Assembly (NCBI GenBank): GCA_963799245.1
Contig: CAWCWN010000004.1
Location: 863,883 to 927,882, forward strand
DNA from: CAWCWN01 sp963799245
GTDB lineage: Bacteria > Chloroflexota > Ktedonobacteria > Ktedonobacterales > Ktedonobacteraceae
Length of the DNA stretch: 64,000 bases
Direction of reading: 5' to 3'
In this document: in pieces, positions 10,083 through 19,394 of the stretch
Layout: every line of letters begins with the position of its first letter
Numbering within the stretch: the stretch's first letter is position 1
Translations under genes and position numbers: made by a program
Notes under the pieces: generated by a model
What the model was told of the DNA's origin: nothing
Databases searched by the model: none
The model's input: only the letters and a program-made list of their open reading frames with translations

Positions 10083-11582
10083 TTGCAGCACCTGCGCACA
10101 GACATTGCCCTGGAAGGAGAGGGGTTGTTCCAGCAATGGTGGCCATTCATCCAACGCCAGGATTTTGTGGCGAGCGCGCAGAATCTGGCAGCCTACCTGG
10201 CGCTGCGACAACGCGACCTCCGTCCGCTCCAACTCGCCCTGATGCCCTGGGGGCTGTCTTCCCTGGGCCGCAGCGAAGCGCGCGTTCTCCCGAACCTGGA
10301 TGCGGTGATTGCCACGTTGACCGCAAGCACGCGCAAGGAGGGAGAAGTGCCACCCCAACGTCCCTCCCTGCAATCCTTCTTTCAAGGAGAACGCTTGCTC
10401 AGCCACAATGCCGAAGCTCTCTTCGGTAAGCCCCTGCCACATCGTCGCGTGCGCATCATGGTCACCTTGTCCACCGCTGACGCGTATGATTACGACGGCG
10501 TGCGAGATCTGCTCCAGCGAGGCACTGATTGCGTACGGATTAACTGCGCCCACGATACGGCGAGCGAGTGGGAAGCCATGATTGCCAATGTGCGGCGAGC
10601 GGCGGAGGAAAGAGGACGAGCGTGTCAGGTATCCATGGATCTGGGCGGACCAAAGGCGCGCACAGGCGAGGTGATGCTGCCGCAACCCAAACAGCGTGTG
10701 TGCATGGGTGACAGTATCCTGCTGACGCGGGGAGCGCCAATTGCGCCTGAGCACTTTCCGGTGCAGGCTGTCTGTACGCTGCCAGAGGCGCTTGACCAGC
10801 TACAGGTAGGTGCGCAGGTGTGGATCGACGAAGGGAAACTGGGAACCTGCGTCGAAGCAATGCTCCCCGAGGGGCTGCTCTTGCGTGTGACGCATGCCCG
10901 CAGCAAAGGCGAACGCCTGCGCTCCGATAAGGGCCTCAATTTTCCCGGCACGATCCTGCACCTGAGTCCCTTAACGGACAAGGATCTGCGCGACCTGGAT
11001 TTTGTGGCCACCCACGCGGATATCGTTGGGTACTCGTTTGTGCAGGAGGCCGCGGATATTGACCTCTTGCAGCAGGAGCTGCGCTCGCGCCAGGGGAAGC
11101 AGGCGCGCCCCCTGGCACTCATTGCCAAAATAGAGACGCCGCGCGCGGTCCACAACCTGCCTGACTTGATCGTGCATGCCGCGAGCAAGCAGCCGCTGGG
11201 CGTGATGATTGCACGGGGGGACCTGGCAGTGGAGATTGGCTATGAGCGACTGGCGGAAATGCAGGAGGAGATGCTATGGATCTGCGAGGCGGCGCACGTC
11301 CCTGTCATCTGGGCGACACAGGTGCTGGAGAACTTCGTCCGCAAGGGCACGCCCTCGCGCGCGGAGATGACGGATGCCGCCATGGCAGAGCGAGCCGAGT
11401 GCGTCATGCTCAACAAGGGGCCCTACGTTGGCGAAGCGGTCACCATTCTGGATCATGTGCTCACGCGCATGCAGGCGCACCAGATCAAGAAAACGCCACA
11501 ACTACGGGCCTTGCGCATGTGGCAGCAGTCGAACCACAAGCATGCCGCAGGTGTAAGAAATAACCGCCTTCACAATGGATGA
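10083..11582 (+). CDS. pyruvate kinase-like protein with helical N-terminal domain; start replaced by IS
   Basis: The sequence follows the atypical pyruvate kinase family with a helical N-terminal region (NLAAYLALRQRDLRPLQ, GLSSLGRSEA) before the barrel. Barrel motifs seen: IMVTLSTADAYDY, CVRINCAHD, MDLGGPKARTG, ALIAKIETPRA, MIARGDLAVEIGYERL, VIWATQVLE, PSRAEMTDAA. The active site appears complete. There is no ATG near the beginning of homology. The frame runs back through the IS1182 remnant without a stop, and the first plausible start is a TTG at 10083. The native start and promoter were probably removed by the IS. Expected reaction: PEP plus ADP to pyruvate plus ATP. Confidence 0.8.
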   Translation: MQHLRTDIALEGEGLFQQWWPFIQRQDFVASAQNLAAYLALRQRDLRPLQLALMPWGLSSLGRSEARVLPNLDAVIATLTASTRKEGEVPPQRPSLQSFFQGERLLSHNAEALFGKPLPHRRVRIMVTLSTADAYDYDGVRDLLQRGTDCVRINCAHDTASEWEAMIANVRRAAEERGRACQVSMDLGGPKARTGEVMLPQPKQRVCMGDSILLTRGAPIAPEHFPVQAVCTLPEALDQLQVGAQVWIDEGKLGTCVEAMLPEGLLLRVTHARSKGERLRSDKGLNFPGTILHLSPLTDKDLRDLDFVATHADIVGYSFVQEAADIDLLQQELRSRQGKQARPLALIAKIETPRAVHNLPDLIVHAASKQPLGVMIARGDLAVEIGYERLAEMQEEMLWICEAAHVPVIWATQVLENFVRKGTPSRAEMTDAAMAERAECVMLNKGPYVGEAVTILDHVLTRMQAHQIKKTPQLRALRMWQQSNHKHAAGVRNNRLHNG

Positions 11583-11821
11583 ATCAGCTATGACCCATCC
11601 TCGTCTACGGTGGACCAATAGAGAGGGTTCAAGTTGACGAGGATGGATGGCATGGTTGAGAGGAGTATGCATGGATCACGTAGAGTCAAAGGCAAGCAAG
11701 CAGTTACTATCTCACGAGGTGGCACCGATAGACAATGACAGGCAAGGAACACTCCAGGCTCTCGCCGTGATTTTTTGTACAGATTGCTGATGCGTTCATT
11801 TGCATTGATCGGCCTGGCGCT

Positions 11822-13485
11822 CTAGTACTAGTATCCCCTGCGAAATGGATGAAAAGGCTTGGGAAGCCGATGGAAGCTCAAGTATTCGTCTGTTGATGGT
11901 TGAGCTTTTCTCTGGTTGAGCTTTATACCACCTTTCCCTGAGCAATATGCCTGAGGTTACTGGCAATGATCCCCAAGCCCAACCACCGCTCCATCCCCTT
12001 TTGCCCGTGATAGGCGCATTCGCGCCAGCCATAGTCGCGTCGCAGGCTCGCGATGCGGCCCTCGATGCCCGCGCTGAAGCCGATAACCGCGCCGCCAGGG
12101 ACGGGTGTGTTCCAGGGCTTGGCGTTCCGCGGAGAGCTTGCCTGAGGCCGGGATTGCCACCCGCTTGACGCCTGCGGCGGCGAGCTTGGCCTCCGTCTCG
12201 GGCGAGTGGACGCCGCGATCCCCGGCCACGATGCCGGGGGGATGGTCGAAGAGCGCGACGTGATGTGCCACCGCCTCCACGGCCTGCCCATGCTCATGGG
12301 GATGCTCCAGGATCTCAGAGCGCGTGACGATGCCGCCCTCCACTTCATCGAGGATAACGTGCCGCCCAAACTCGACCTGGGCGCCGCCTTTCTGACGAGG
12401 GATGGCCCGCGTGTGCGGCTCAAAGAGACTCAGCACCTTCTGGTCGGAGGGAACTTTCTGGCCTTCGAGCACCCGGCTGCGCGTTTGCGCAATCACCTGC
12501 TCGACCAGCGGCAGCAACGTCTCAGCCTCGCTGAGGAGAAGCTTCGCCTGCTGCTCGCTCTGCTGGCTGAGCGCCCCCACGACGCGGGTGGCCTGCCGCA
12601 CCATCTGCTCTGCCGTCTCGATCAGCTTGTGGTACAACTGCTTTTGCTGGGCTTCTTTCTCTTCCCCCTTGCGCCGCAACTGCCGATGCCGCCTTTGGGC
12701 CGTCGTGCGGGCTGAGCGCAGTCGCGAGCGACAGGTCTGCTCAAGGTAGCTCACCTGATGCGTGACCAACCCTTTGGCCCGCTTCACGATGCGCGAGAGC
12801 ACCCGCACGCTATCCACCAGCAAGCCGCTATCGGTGGGGTGATGGATCTCGGTCTGCACACAGGTGGCATCCAGTCGCAGCTTGCGTCCCTGCGTCACCT
12901 TCGCTTGCCTCGCCAACTCGACCACGCGATCGTTGAGGGCGTGCAGCGTCTCGGGGCGCAACGTCTGCAACCAGCGCAGCAAGGTCGTCTCATCGGGCAC
13001 CCGCTCAAAATAGATGCGAGAGAACCAGCGCAGGACCAGACTGTCCTTGACGCGCTCTTCGGTCTCTTTGAAGCTCCACTGGTACAGATGTTTGCAGAGG
13101 AGCATGCGCAGGATCACTTCCACCGGCGTAGAATGGCGTCCGTGCACCAGCGTGAAGCGGTAGCGCTTGCCCAGATCCGCGCGCACCTGTTGGTACAACC
13201 GGTCATCCTCCAGCAAGACGTCGAGGGCTTGAAGCACGGGATCAATCTGGGCGACCAGTTCGGGCACGCGGGCAAACACGTCTTCTGGCTGGTGTGCATC
13301 GATGAGCATCTCTTGTTCCTCCTTTCCTCCAGCATAGCCCTGCTGCGAAATACACTGGTCGCCTCCTCATACTCCCAGAGCATGTGGTCTGGCCAGCACC
13401 TCAAGCACACCGTCAGCTTTTGCCCAGGGTTCATGGCCTCTCAAGCCGCTTCAGCGGCTGCATTTCGCAGGGGATACTAGTACTA
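11822..13485. mobile_element. ISNCY/IS1202-type insertion sequence, complete ends
   Basis: A perfect 25-bp terminal inverted repeat, starting TAGTACTAGTATCCCCTGCG, lies at 11822-11846 and 13461-13485 and bounds one transposase gene. No target duplication is visible. The right end abuts an IS701-like transposase fragment, so this element probably landed in an older IS. Confidence 0.85.
11923..13309 (-). pseudogene. ISNCY-family transposase, C-terminal frameshift
   Basis: The start at 13309 follows GGAGGAACAAGAG. Family landmarks: RYRFTLVHGRHSTPVEVILRM, the WSFKETEERVKDSLVLRWFSRI block, FERVPDETTLLRWLQ, and LRLDATCVQTEIHHPTDSGL with the first Asp. Later comes IVAGDRGVHSPETE with the second Asp. 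Near 12100 the C-terminal part (AGIEGRIASLRRDYGWREC, GLGIIASNLRHIAQG) moves to another frame, which ends at 11923. One indel thus separates the catalytic Glu region from the rest. Otherwise the gene is full length. Confidence 0.85.
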
Positions 13486-13494
13486 CAACCGTAG

Positions 13495-13790
13495 TTATAA
13501 AGGCGCATGAGAGCCTGGACGAGAGCGTTGTCGGAGAGCGCGTTGTCGGTAATGGCTTCGACGAGCCCAGAGTCGCTTCTTCCTGCGAAACGTCGACCAA
13601 ACCAGCCGCAGTTCGGGCGAACGGACCGGTAACGGCAACGCAATCGCCAACAACCGGCGCACCTCTGGCACGGTCAACCCGGCAAGCTCATCGGTTGCGG
13701 AACTTTTTTTCCCTCTTCCTGCCGCTTGATGCTCGCCAGCCAGACATGGGCCATCATCGAGAGCGTGATATGGCGATACCAGTACTTCCT
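13495..13790 (-). pseudogene. C-terminal fragment of an IS701-type transposase
   Basis: Reverse-strand reading gives YWYRHITLSMMAHVWLASIK, a poly-A tract with a frameshift, then LTVPEVRRLLAIALPLPVRS. This is the typical end of IS701/IS4-type DDE transposases of actinobacteria and Chloroflexota. Everything before it is missing. The ISNCY element next door cuts its 3' side. Confidence 0.6.
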
Positions 13791-13909
13791 CTCTCGATGG
13801 TGGATAATTCAGTCTTCTCTCCTAACCGCTTGACTCTCCCCATCGACCCTGCTTATTCTTTCTTTATAAGGAAACTGTCCATGCCACATTTCAAGCAGCG
13901 AGGATTTTT

Positions 13910-15286
13910 ATGGCCCTTCATGTGTTCGTGTTCCTGCTCTTGGTCTTCCTCCTCTCCTCCTCTGCCTGGCGCGGCTTTGGCATTGTTACTTGTCACATCA
14001 TTACCCACCACATTCAAGAGGAGGGGCGGTGCAGACCAGAGTCCAACGCCTCCTGAAGCCTCGCACCCCGCTTGATTGTCCAGCCTGCCGCCTCTCCTCC
14101 AACCTCTCATCGGGTGTGGGGCCAGTGTCTCTCTCTGTACGCCCCTGGCGCGAGGTCAAAAGCCGGCGGGGCGCACCGAAACGGGTGAACACCGAGGGCT
14201 TCGCCTGTCCCAACCCGCAGTGCCCCTCCTCCGGGATCACCGATGCTCATATCCACGCCCTGGTCGGGGATGGCACACATGGCCATGCCGAGCGCATCCA
14301 GACGTTTCGCTGCCAGGCTTGCCACATGACGTTCACTGCTCGGCGCGACACCCCCTTGTACCGTCTGAAAACTCCCTCCCATCAGGTCGCCATGGTGCTG
14401 ACGGCGCTTGCCGAAGGGCTGGATCCTTCCGCCGCCGAGCGCGTCTTTGGCTACCGGCAAGCGACCATCACCAGCCTTTCTGTCCCGTGCCGGCGAGCAC
14501 GCTCAGACCTTGCACGGGCGCTGCTTCTCCAACCTCCAGCTCCCGCACCTGCAGCTGGACGAACTGCGCACCAGGCTGCGCAGCGCCACACACGTGCTCT
14601 GGCTGTGGCTGGCCATCGACCCCCTCACGAAGATCATTCCCGTCCTCCACCTTGGTCCCCGCACACAACATGCAGCGCACCTGTTTATCCACTCCCTACG
14701 GCACCTCTTGGTTCCTGGCTGCCTCCCACTTTTCACCAGTGATGGGTTACATTTGTATTTCTATACTCTCACAGCCCATTTCGGGCAGTGGCTCGCAGGA
14801 AGTCGTCGAGAGCGCAAAGCACGCCAGTGGCAGGTAGCGGCCGGTCTGATCTACGGCCAGGTGAAGAAAACCTACCGGCGGCGCAAACTCGTACGGGTCA
14901 CGCCTGTGATCTGCCTGGGGACCCAGGCAGATCTCACAGCCGCCCTGCAGGGACTGGGCCTGTCTGGACGGCTGAACACTGCTTTCATCGAGCGGGTGAA
15001 TCTGAGCGTCCGTCATGGCGTGGCAGCGCTGGCGCGTCGCACGTGGGCCACGGCGAAGCTCGCTCCACAACTGCTGGCTCATCTCGAGTGGTGGCGAGCG
15101 TATTATCATTTTGTCCGTCCTCACGCAGCGCTCCGAGTAGCGCTCGTGCAGCCACGAGAGCGAGGGGGCAAGCTGGTGGCGCAACGCTACCGGCAGCGTA
15201 CGGAAGCTCTGGCAGCCGGGAGAACCAACCGACGATGGACGGCGCGCGAGGTGCTCTCTTGCCCATTGCCGCCGGTTCCCGCTTGA
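13910..15286 (+). pseudogene. IS1-like transposase with two frameshifts
   Basis: The start ATG at 13910 gives a hydrophobic leader (MALHVFVFLLLVFLL). Near 14028 the frame changes into the zinc-ribbon part (LDCPACRLSS, FACPNPQCP, FRCQACHMTF). Near 14480 it changes again, between FGYRQATIT and FLSRAGEHAQTLH. The second half holds WLWLAIDPLTKIIPVL, FTSDGLHLYF, TAFIERVNLSVRHGV and the conserved tail RTNRRWTAREVL. All catalytic segments are present in pieces. Neither frame change sits on an IS1-type slippery A-run, so these look like mutations, not programmed shifts. Confidence 0.75.
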
Positions 15287-15838
15287 GAGCCACTCAAGCC
15301 AGATGTGGTTGCAGTGTCATGCCATGGGGGAGGCCGGTGAAAGTGCCAGGAGAAGCAGTCGGATGGAGCTTCACTCCAGGATGAGGTAGCCTGTCCGGGC
15401 TGCCCCATGACGAAAAAACCAGCCCGAAGGGTGTTTGCAGAGGCCGATCGAATTATCCACCATCAAGAGAGGCTGTACCCCCCGTTCCCGCAAGCCTTGT
15501 CCCATGCTTGAAGAGTAACGTCAGCAGGTGGCCTGAACCCCTGCTGTAGCGAGATGCTTGTTGGGACCTGGTCTAATTTACTATTAATATCAATAAAATT
15601 AAACTATACTTGACAGATGCTCACTTATTGTGTTATACTGTGACTATGAGAAGGAAAAGTTATACTCTTCTTTCCCCACAAGACCAGCTTCGGCCCTTCC
15701 CTGCTTCTGTCGTAGCGTGTAAGGCCACCCAACATCCCCTCTGTCGATTTGACGAGGAGCAAGAGATGCGATAATGGTGATCTGATTTGTCAGCAATCGC
15801 ACACACACATCCCTTACTTACATCTAAAAGGAGGCCGT
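15287..15838. other. 552-bp spacer, AT-rich, with one promoter
   Basis: After the transposase tail there is no convincing gene. The composition becomes AT-rich near 15570-15650, where a promoter lies. A 42-codon frame (15646-15774) starts right at the predicted transcription start but has no ribosome binding site and resembles nothing known. The rest shows nothing. Confidence 0.5.
15610..15639 (+). promoter_or_regulatory. sigma70-type promoter
   Basis: TTGACA (15610-15615), an 18-bp spacer and TATACT (15634-15639), a near-consensus match. It points at the small-peptide gene at 15839. A frame opening at 15646 would be almost leaderless. Confidence 0.65.
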
Positions 15839-15907
15839 ATGTGGTTCATAAAGAAACTCATTCGCTTGCTTGGAGTGGTCTTTCAGGTGGATGAAGAGTG
15901 CCCGTAA
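15839..15907 (+). CDS. 22-residue peptide with strong Shine-Dalgarno
   Basis: AAAAGGAGG lies four bases before the ATG, the strongest ribosome binding site in this part of the window. The frame encodes MWFIKKLIRLLGVVFQVDEE plus two residues: a cationic, hydrophobic helix of about 15 residues with a short acidic tail. It could be a membrane-associated small protein, a type-I toxin-like peptide, or a truncated start of a lost gene. A promoter lies 200 bp upstream. Not in any family I recognise. Confidence 0.45.
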   Translation: MWFIKKLIRLLGVVFQVDEECP

Positions 15908-16325
15908 ACGCGGGCCTGCCGACCCTCTGAGCGTCTGACCATATTCAATGTTAGGCTGCATCTCGACTCGAGAAACGTCCGATAACGGATACTGCAATGT
16001 CTGAAGGCGACATCCGCCACGAATTGGCAGAGGTACACAGAGGACACACTGAACACTAGACGTAATTTCTGATCGATGTGGATTAGGACTTGATCAGTGT
16101 CAACAGGAGATGTGTCACATGAAAAAATTGAGGACCAGGTATTCGTCTGGCCCTCAATTTCAACACGGAAGAAGACTATGTGGAGTGGAACACAAACCAC
16201 AACTAAAGCTGCGATCCAGACCGGTAGTCCGATCATGAGCCTCCGTCCTCGTTTCCGTGTATCCCAGTCCGAGGCTAATCATTTGGTGATGCTCATTTAT
16301 TGTTCACTTTGCAAGGAGAAAAGCA
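15908..16325. other. 418-bp spacer without recognised feature
   Basis: Reading all frames shows only short, low-quality ORFs. No inverted repeats or promoter stand out. Confidence 0.5.
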
Positions 16326-16538
16326 GTGTCACAACCGGCCAAACCGCAGCAAGAAGTGAAGAGTTATCGGCCTGGCCTGTTCCGTTCATCGTCTCGTAAG
16401 TATGAATATGACTTGAAACGTCACTCAAAACAGGGCTGGCAACTGGTCTCTTGTACAGAAATGGGACGGGATATCTTCCTCCGCAGCTGGCTCACAGCAA
16501 CCTATGAACGGTCAACAAAAGAGCAAGGGAACGGTTGA
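16326..16538 (+). CDS. small DUF4177-like protein
   Basis: A GTG start at 16326 is preceded by AAGGAG at good spacing. The 70-residue product has YEYDLKRHSKQGWQLVSCTE followed by a short beta-rich end. This is the KxGWxLVS pattern of DUF4177 and related small, ferredoxin-like proteins of unknown function. The frame is intact. The gene stands alone, with the spacer on one side and a truncated transporter downstream. Confidence 0.5.
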   Translation: MSQPAKPQQEVKSYRPGLFRSSSRKYEYDLKRHSKQGWQLVSCTEMGRDIFLRSWLTATYERSTKEQGNG

Positions 16539-16870
16539 TAATTCCTGCCATACTCTTGCTAAAGGGCAATGAATACCTCTATCCGTTGGGTAGCCGGAGG
16601 ATTATTGCCGCTCTCCTGGCTACTATGCTGACGCGTGCCCAGGGGAATGAGCAATGAAGAGAGATGAAGTTCAGGGTGGAGCACCAGAAACGTCAACGCT
16701 GCCTTTTTGTGCATTCAAAATTATTCAAGGCGGCTCTCATGCTTCCTTAAAAACAAGGTGTCGCGATCTGGAAAGTGGGCACGTCTCAAGACGCTCCTTG
16801 TTTGCCAGCGAGATATCTCTACGCGCATTTGATTGATACGCAGAATAAACTATTCTAGGAGTGTAGGGGG
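16539..16870. other. 332-bp spacer
   Basis: No gene is supported. A stretch near 16607 (CTCTCCTGGCTAC) resembles one end of the dispersed repeat described elsewhere, but the following bases do not match. Confidence 0.4.
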
Positions 16871-17140
16871 ATGTTCTCAAACACTCGTCCGCGCACGACC
16901 CGCGACGTTGACTCTATGGCAGTGATCACGAGATGGATCCGACGATGTGGCCTCCCGTTCGCCATTCTCGCCTGGACGGGCGTCGCACTGCTCATCCTGT
17001 GGCTTGCGGGGCACATGATCCAAACCCTGCTCTTGCTCACATTTACAGCACTGCTCGCGTACGCTCTTACGCCGGATGTGGAGTTCTTGGCGCACGTGAT
17101 GCCTGTAATGGCTACTTGGCACATCCGTTCTCAAAATTGA
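16871..17140 (+). pseudogene. AI-2E family transporter, cut after the first membrane segments
   Basis: The ATG follows AGGAGTGTAGGGGG. The N-terminus, WTGVALLILWLAGHMIQTLL and LLTFTALLAYALTP, matches the first two membrane segments of the AI-2E exporter/permease family, normally 350-400 residues. After about residue 78 the frame runs into a copy of the dispersed repeat (17107) and stops at 17140. The rest of the gene is not found nearby. Probably a dead remnant of a membrane transporter. Confidence 0.7.
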
Positions 17141-17183
17141 CAACTTCGTCTTCCCCTGTGCTGGCTACCTGAGCCATCCGTTC
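17107..17183 (+). repeat. two direct single arms of the TGTSCTGGCTAC-N7-ATCCGTTC repeat
   Basis: Arm one (17107-17130) reads ATGGCTAC, core TTGGCAC, ATCCGTTC. Arm two (17157-17183) reads TGTGCTGGCTAC, core CTGAGCC, ATCCGTTC. Both point the same way, so no hairpin forms between them. The first arm interrupts the AI-2E transporter gene. Confidence 0.75.
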
Positions 17184-17515
17184 AAAAATCCGGCGTTTGC
17201 GGCAACATGATTTCTCTCTCCAGTCATACCGGTGAATGCTTGCCGATTCTCTTCTCTGGGGTAATCTACAAGGAGCAAAAGGCATGCTCAATTGCCTTCT
17301 CTGGTGCATGGATATTCCATGGAGCCAGGACAGCCATCTGCACACGATGGGGAAAACGGCTCAAAGAGGGAAGAGGTGCCATGAAGTGAGGAGGCTTACG
17401 CCCTTTCTGAGACAAGCTGAAGTGGCAAAAATTTGGGCTTCTCTCATAGCGCTACTTGTGTGATGATATTCAGGAGAGGTACTGTCCTCTCCACATACTG
17501 AAAACGAGCACCGCG
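17184..17515. other. 332-bp spacer before hydrolase gene
   Basis: Holds one reverse single arm of the dispersed repeat (17309-17333) and a TTG-initiated extension of the hydrolase frame. No other gene is supported. Confidence 0.4.
17309..17333 (-). repeat. single diverged arm of the dispersed repeat
   Basis: On the reverse strand it reads CTGTCCTGGCTCC, core ATGGAAT, ATCC. The last bases are mutated. It shares the GGCTCC variant with the arm at 35424. Confidence 0.5.
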
Positions 17516-18379
17516 ATGCTTTTTCCACTCCCTACTTCAGGCAAATTAATCACACCCGATGGTGCGCAGATAGCATATGCCCAGATCGGTGACGGTCCTC
17601 TTCCCGTCGTCCTCATTCTCGGAGTCAACGATGGCTTAGACACCGTGGATACAGTCAGCGCTGCCCTCTTCCTCACCTGGTTTTACTCTCAACGGGACAG
17701 AAGCCAGCGTCTGCTCGCTCTTAGCCGTCGCCAGCCTATTCCCCCCGGCTATAGCGTTGAGCAGCATGCAGAGGACCTGCTCTGGGCTCTCGCACAGTTG
17801 CAATGGGGACCTACCGTGATCGAAGGCCTTTCGGCAGGTGGTCCCATCGGTCAGTGGATGGCGATCAAAGGCCCCGACCTCGTCCGTGGTCTGATCTTGT
17901 CATCCTGCCCCCACTACGCCAACGAACATACGCACGACCTCTGCCAACACTGGATTCGCCAAGCCGAGCACGGTCAGTGGGCTGCACTGCAATGGAGCCT
18001 GACGTACTACACCTTCACGCCGAATTTCTGGGTTCAGACCTTCGATCCCTTGGTCGAGAACGTCTGGCTCTTTCCACTCATGCGCCCATTCTTCGACCTC
18101 ATCAGGCAACCACGCTATCCTGAACGCTTCGAGCGGCTGGTGGCACCACTACTGTATCTCGACAATAGAGGCATCCTCCCCCGTATTCGTTGCCCGACAC
18201 TGGTTATAGGGGGCGAAGAGGATCGTGTGATTGAGGTCAGCATGCAACGCGAGATGGCCCAACTCATCCCCAACAGCCGCTCGAAGTTCTATTCAGGCTA
18301 CGGTCACGGCAACAGCTTGGCGAATCCTGACTATCCTAAAGAGATCGAACGGTTTCTTCGAGAGGTAATGAGGTCATAA
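17516..18379 (+). CDS. alpha/beta hydrolase
   Basis: The fold is a standard alpha/beta hydrolase: TPDGAQIAYAQIGDGPLPVV at the start, nucleophile elbow GLSAGG, acid GGEEDRVI and histidine GYGHGNS in the right order. The substrate is not evident; the closest overall pattern is 3-oxoadipate enol-lactonase-like hydrolases. I chose the ATG at 17516 because the family pattern begins there. The frame is open to a TTG at 17456, which would add 20 residues of no recognisable kind. The stop lies 50 bp before a dispersed-repeat copy. Intact. Confidence 0.8.
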   Translation: MLFPLPTSGKLITPDGAQIAYAQIGDGPLPVVLILGVNDGLDTVDTVSAALFLTWFYSQRDRSQRLLALSRRQPIPPGYSVEQHAEDLLWALAQLQWGPTVIEGLSAGGPIGQWMAIKGPDLVRGLILSSCPHYANEHTHDLCQHWIRQAEHGQWAALQWSLTYYTFTPNFWVQTFDPLVENVWLFPLMRPFFDLIRQPRYPERFERLVAPLLYLDNRGILPRIRCPTLVIGGEEDRVIEVSMQREMAQLIPNSRSKFYSGYGHGNSLANPDYPKEIERFLREVMRS

Positions 18380-18426
18380 CATTTTTGGCTGCCATTTTCC
18401 CCGCTAAGCGATGGGGGAAGTAAACG

Positions 18427-18544
18427 TGTGCTGGCTACTTTGATCATCCGTGCAAAAAATCAGCCCTTTGAGCCTGTTTGGCGACGATCATGACGCTTTC
18501 CAGATGCCGTTTTTCCGAACGGATGTACGAAGTAGCCACAACAG
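18427..18544. repeat. 118-bp inverted pair of the dispersed repeat, diverged cores
   Basis: The left arm (18427-18453) has core TTTGATC and the right arm (18517-18544, reverse) has core TTCGTAC. This is the only paired copy whose cores clearly differ. It lies between the hydrolase gene and an ISKra4 remnant, whose N-terminus it seems to replace. Confidence 0.7.
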
Positions 18545-18546
18545 GG

Positions 18547-18995
18547 AGGATGAGCAGGTCAACCGCCTCTGGAAGGAGGCGGCCCAGGCGCACACCGCAT
18601 CTGCGGCGGAGTCCAGCGGCTCGGCTGAGTCGGAGCCCAAACAAGCCATCATCGAGCGTCTGTACGTCGAACTGGATGGGATCCTGGCACGGCTGCGTCG
18701 AGGGAGTGTGCCTCTGGAAGAGAAGGAAAGCCAGTGACCGGGCGATGTCTACCGGGAAGTCAAAGTGGGAGCGGTTTTTCCGGGGACACGGGGGCCGCAA
18801 CGCTCGGAGCTGGTGCCAGGGGTGTTTGTGGATCAAGCAGGCCAGAAGCGCTATGTTTCTCGTCGCTGCAAGGCCGAGGAGTTTGGCCAGCTACTCTACC
18901 AACTGGCACTCACCTGTGGACTGCCGCGGGCTCGCCAACTGGTGGTCTTGGGAGATGGAGCCGTCTGGATTTGGCGTCTAGCAGTCTGTCGGAGA
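18547..18995 (+). pseudogene. ISKra4-family transposase remnant
   Basis: Residues such as VELDGILARLRRGSVPLEEK and PGTRGPQRSELVPGVFVDQ, then YVSRRCKAEEFGQLLYQLAL and VVLGDGAVWIWRLA, are typical of the middle of ISKra4 transposases. An in-frame TGA at 18735 splits it. The 5' end joins a dispersed-repeat copy and the 3' end joins a 161-bp inverted-repeat element, so only the central third remains. Confidence 0.75.
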
Positions 18996-19156
18996 GGTAT
19001 TGTCAACTTCATCTTTTCCCTTGATGAGCTTTCCCCATTCTGGGACCTTTTCAGCTTATTTCAACGAAGGATGAGAAGGAAATAAACTGAAAAACTGTCT
19101 CTCTTCCCCACTTTTCGATCACAATAAACTTATCACCGCATCAAGTTGACAATACC
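18996..19156. mobile_element. 161-bp MITE-like element with 14-bp inverted ends
   Basis: GGTATTGTCAACTT at 18996-19009 is matched by its reverse complement at 19143-19156. The inside has no gene. It sits exactly at the joint of two truncated genes, an ISKra4 transposase and an acyl-CoA ligase start. No target duplication is seen, so deletions may have used it as an end point. Confidence 0.6.
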
Positions 19157-19370
19157 CGGCGACCGTATCGCCTAACCTCACCCCGAGCCCGGCAAGACCA
19201 CTTGCCAGCTGGCCAATACGTTGGCGCAGCGTGCGGTAGGTCTAGCGACTCATATCCCGGTACACGATCTCCTGTTCGGGAGCCGTTGCCAGAGGCGTGT
19301 GAAGCAAATGCTTGATGAGCAACGGGTAGTCATATGCAGAGGAAGTGTGTTGAAGCAACGAAGCTGACAT
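19157..19370 (-). pseudogene. acyl-CoA ligase (FadD-type), N-terminal remnant
   Basis: From an ATG at 19370 with GAAAGGAGATC upstream, the frame gives YDYPLLIKHLLHTPLATAPE, EIVYRDMSR, an in-frame TAG, then TYRTLRQRIGQLASGLAGLG and GDTVA. This is the start of long-chain acyl-CoA ligases. It ends at the 161-bp inverted-repeat element. It follows the PHA-depolymerase-like gene by 24 bp on the same strand, so the two probably formed an operon for releasing and activating hydroxyalkanoates or fatty acids. Confidence 0.7.
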
Positions 19371-19394
19371 GGTAGATCTCCTTTCATGTGATAT

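Noticed and set aside
11672..11731. Short ORF with GAGAGGAG before an ATG downstream of pyruvate kinase
   Set aside because: It stops after 19 codons and resembles nothing.
13910..14500. Programmed frameshifting in the IS1-like gene
   Set aside because: The two frame changes are not at slippery A-runs and occur twice, which fits mutation better.
16654..16836. 60-codon plus ORF
   Set aside because: No ribosome binding site, no similarity to known families, surrounded by decayed sequence.
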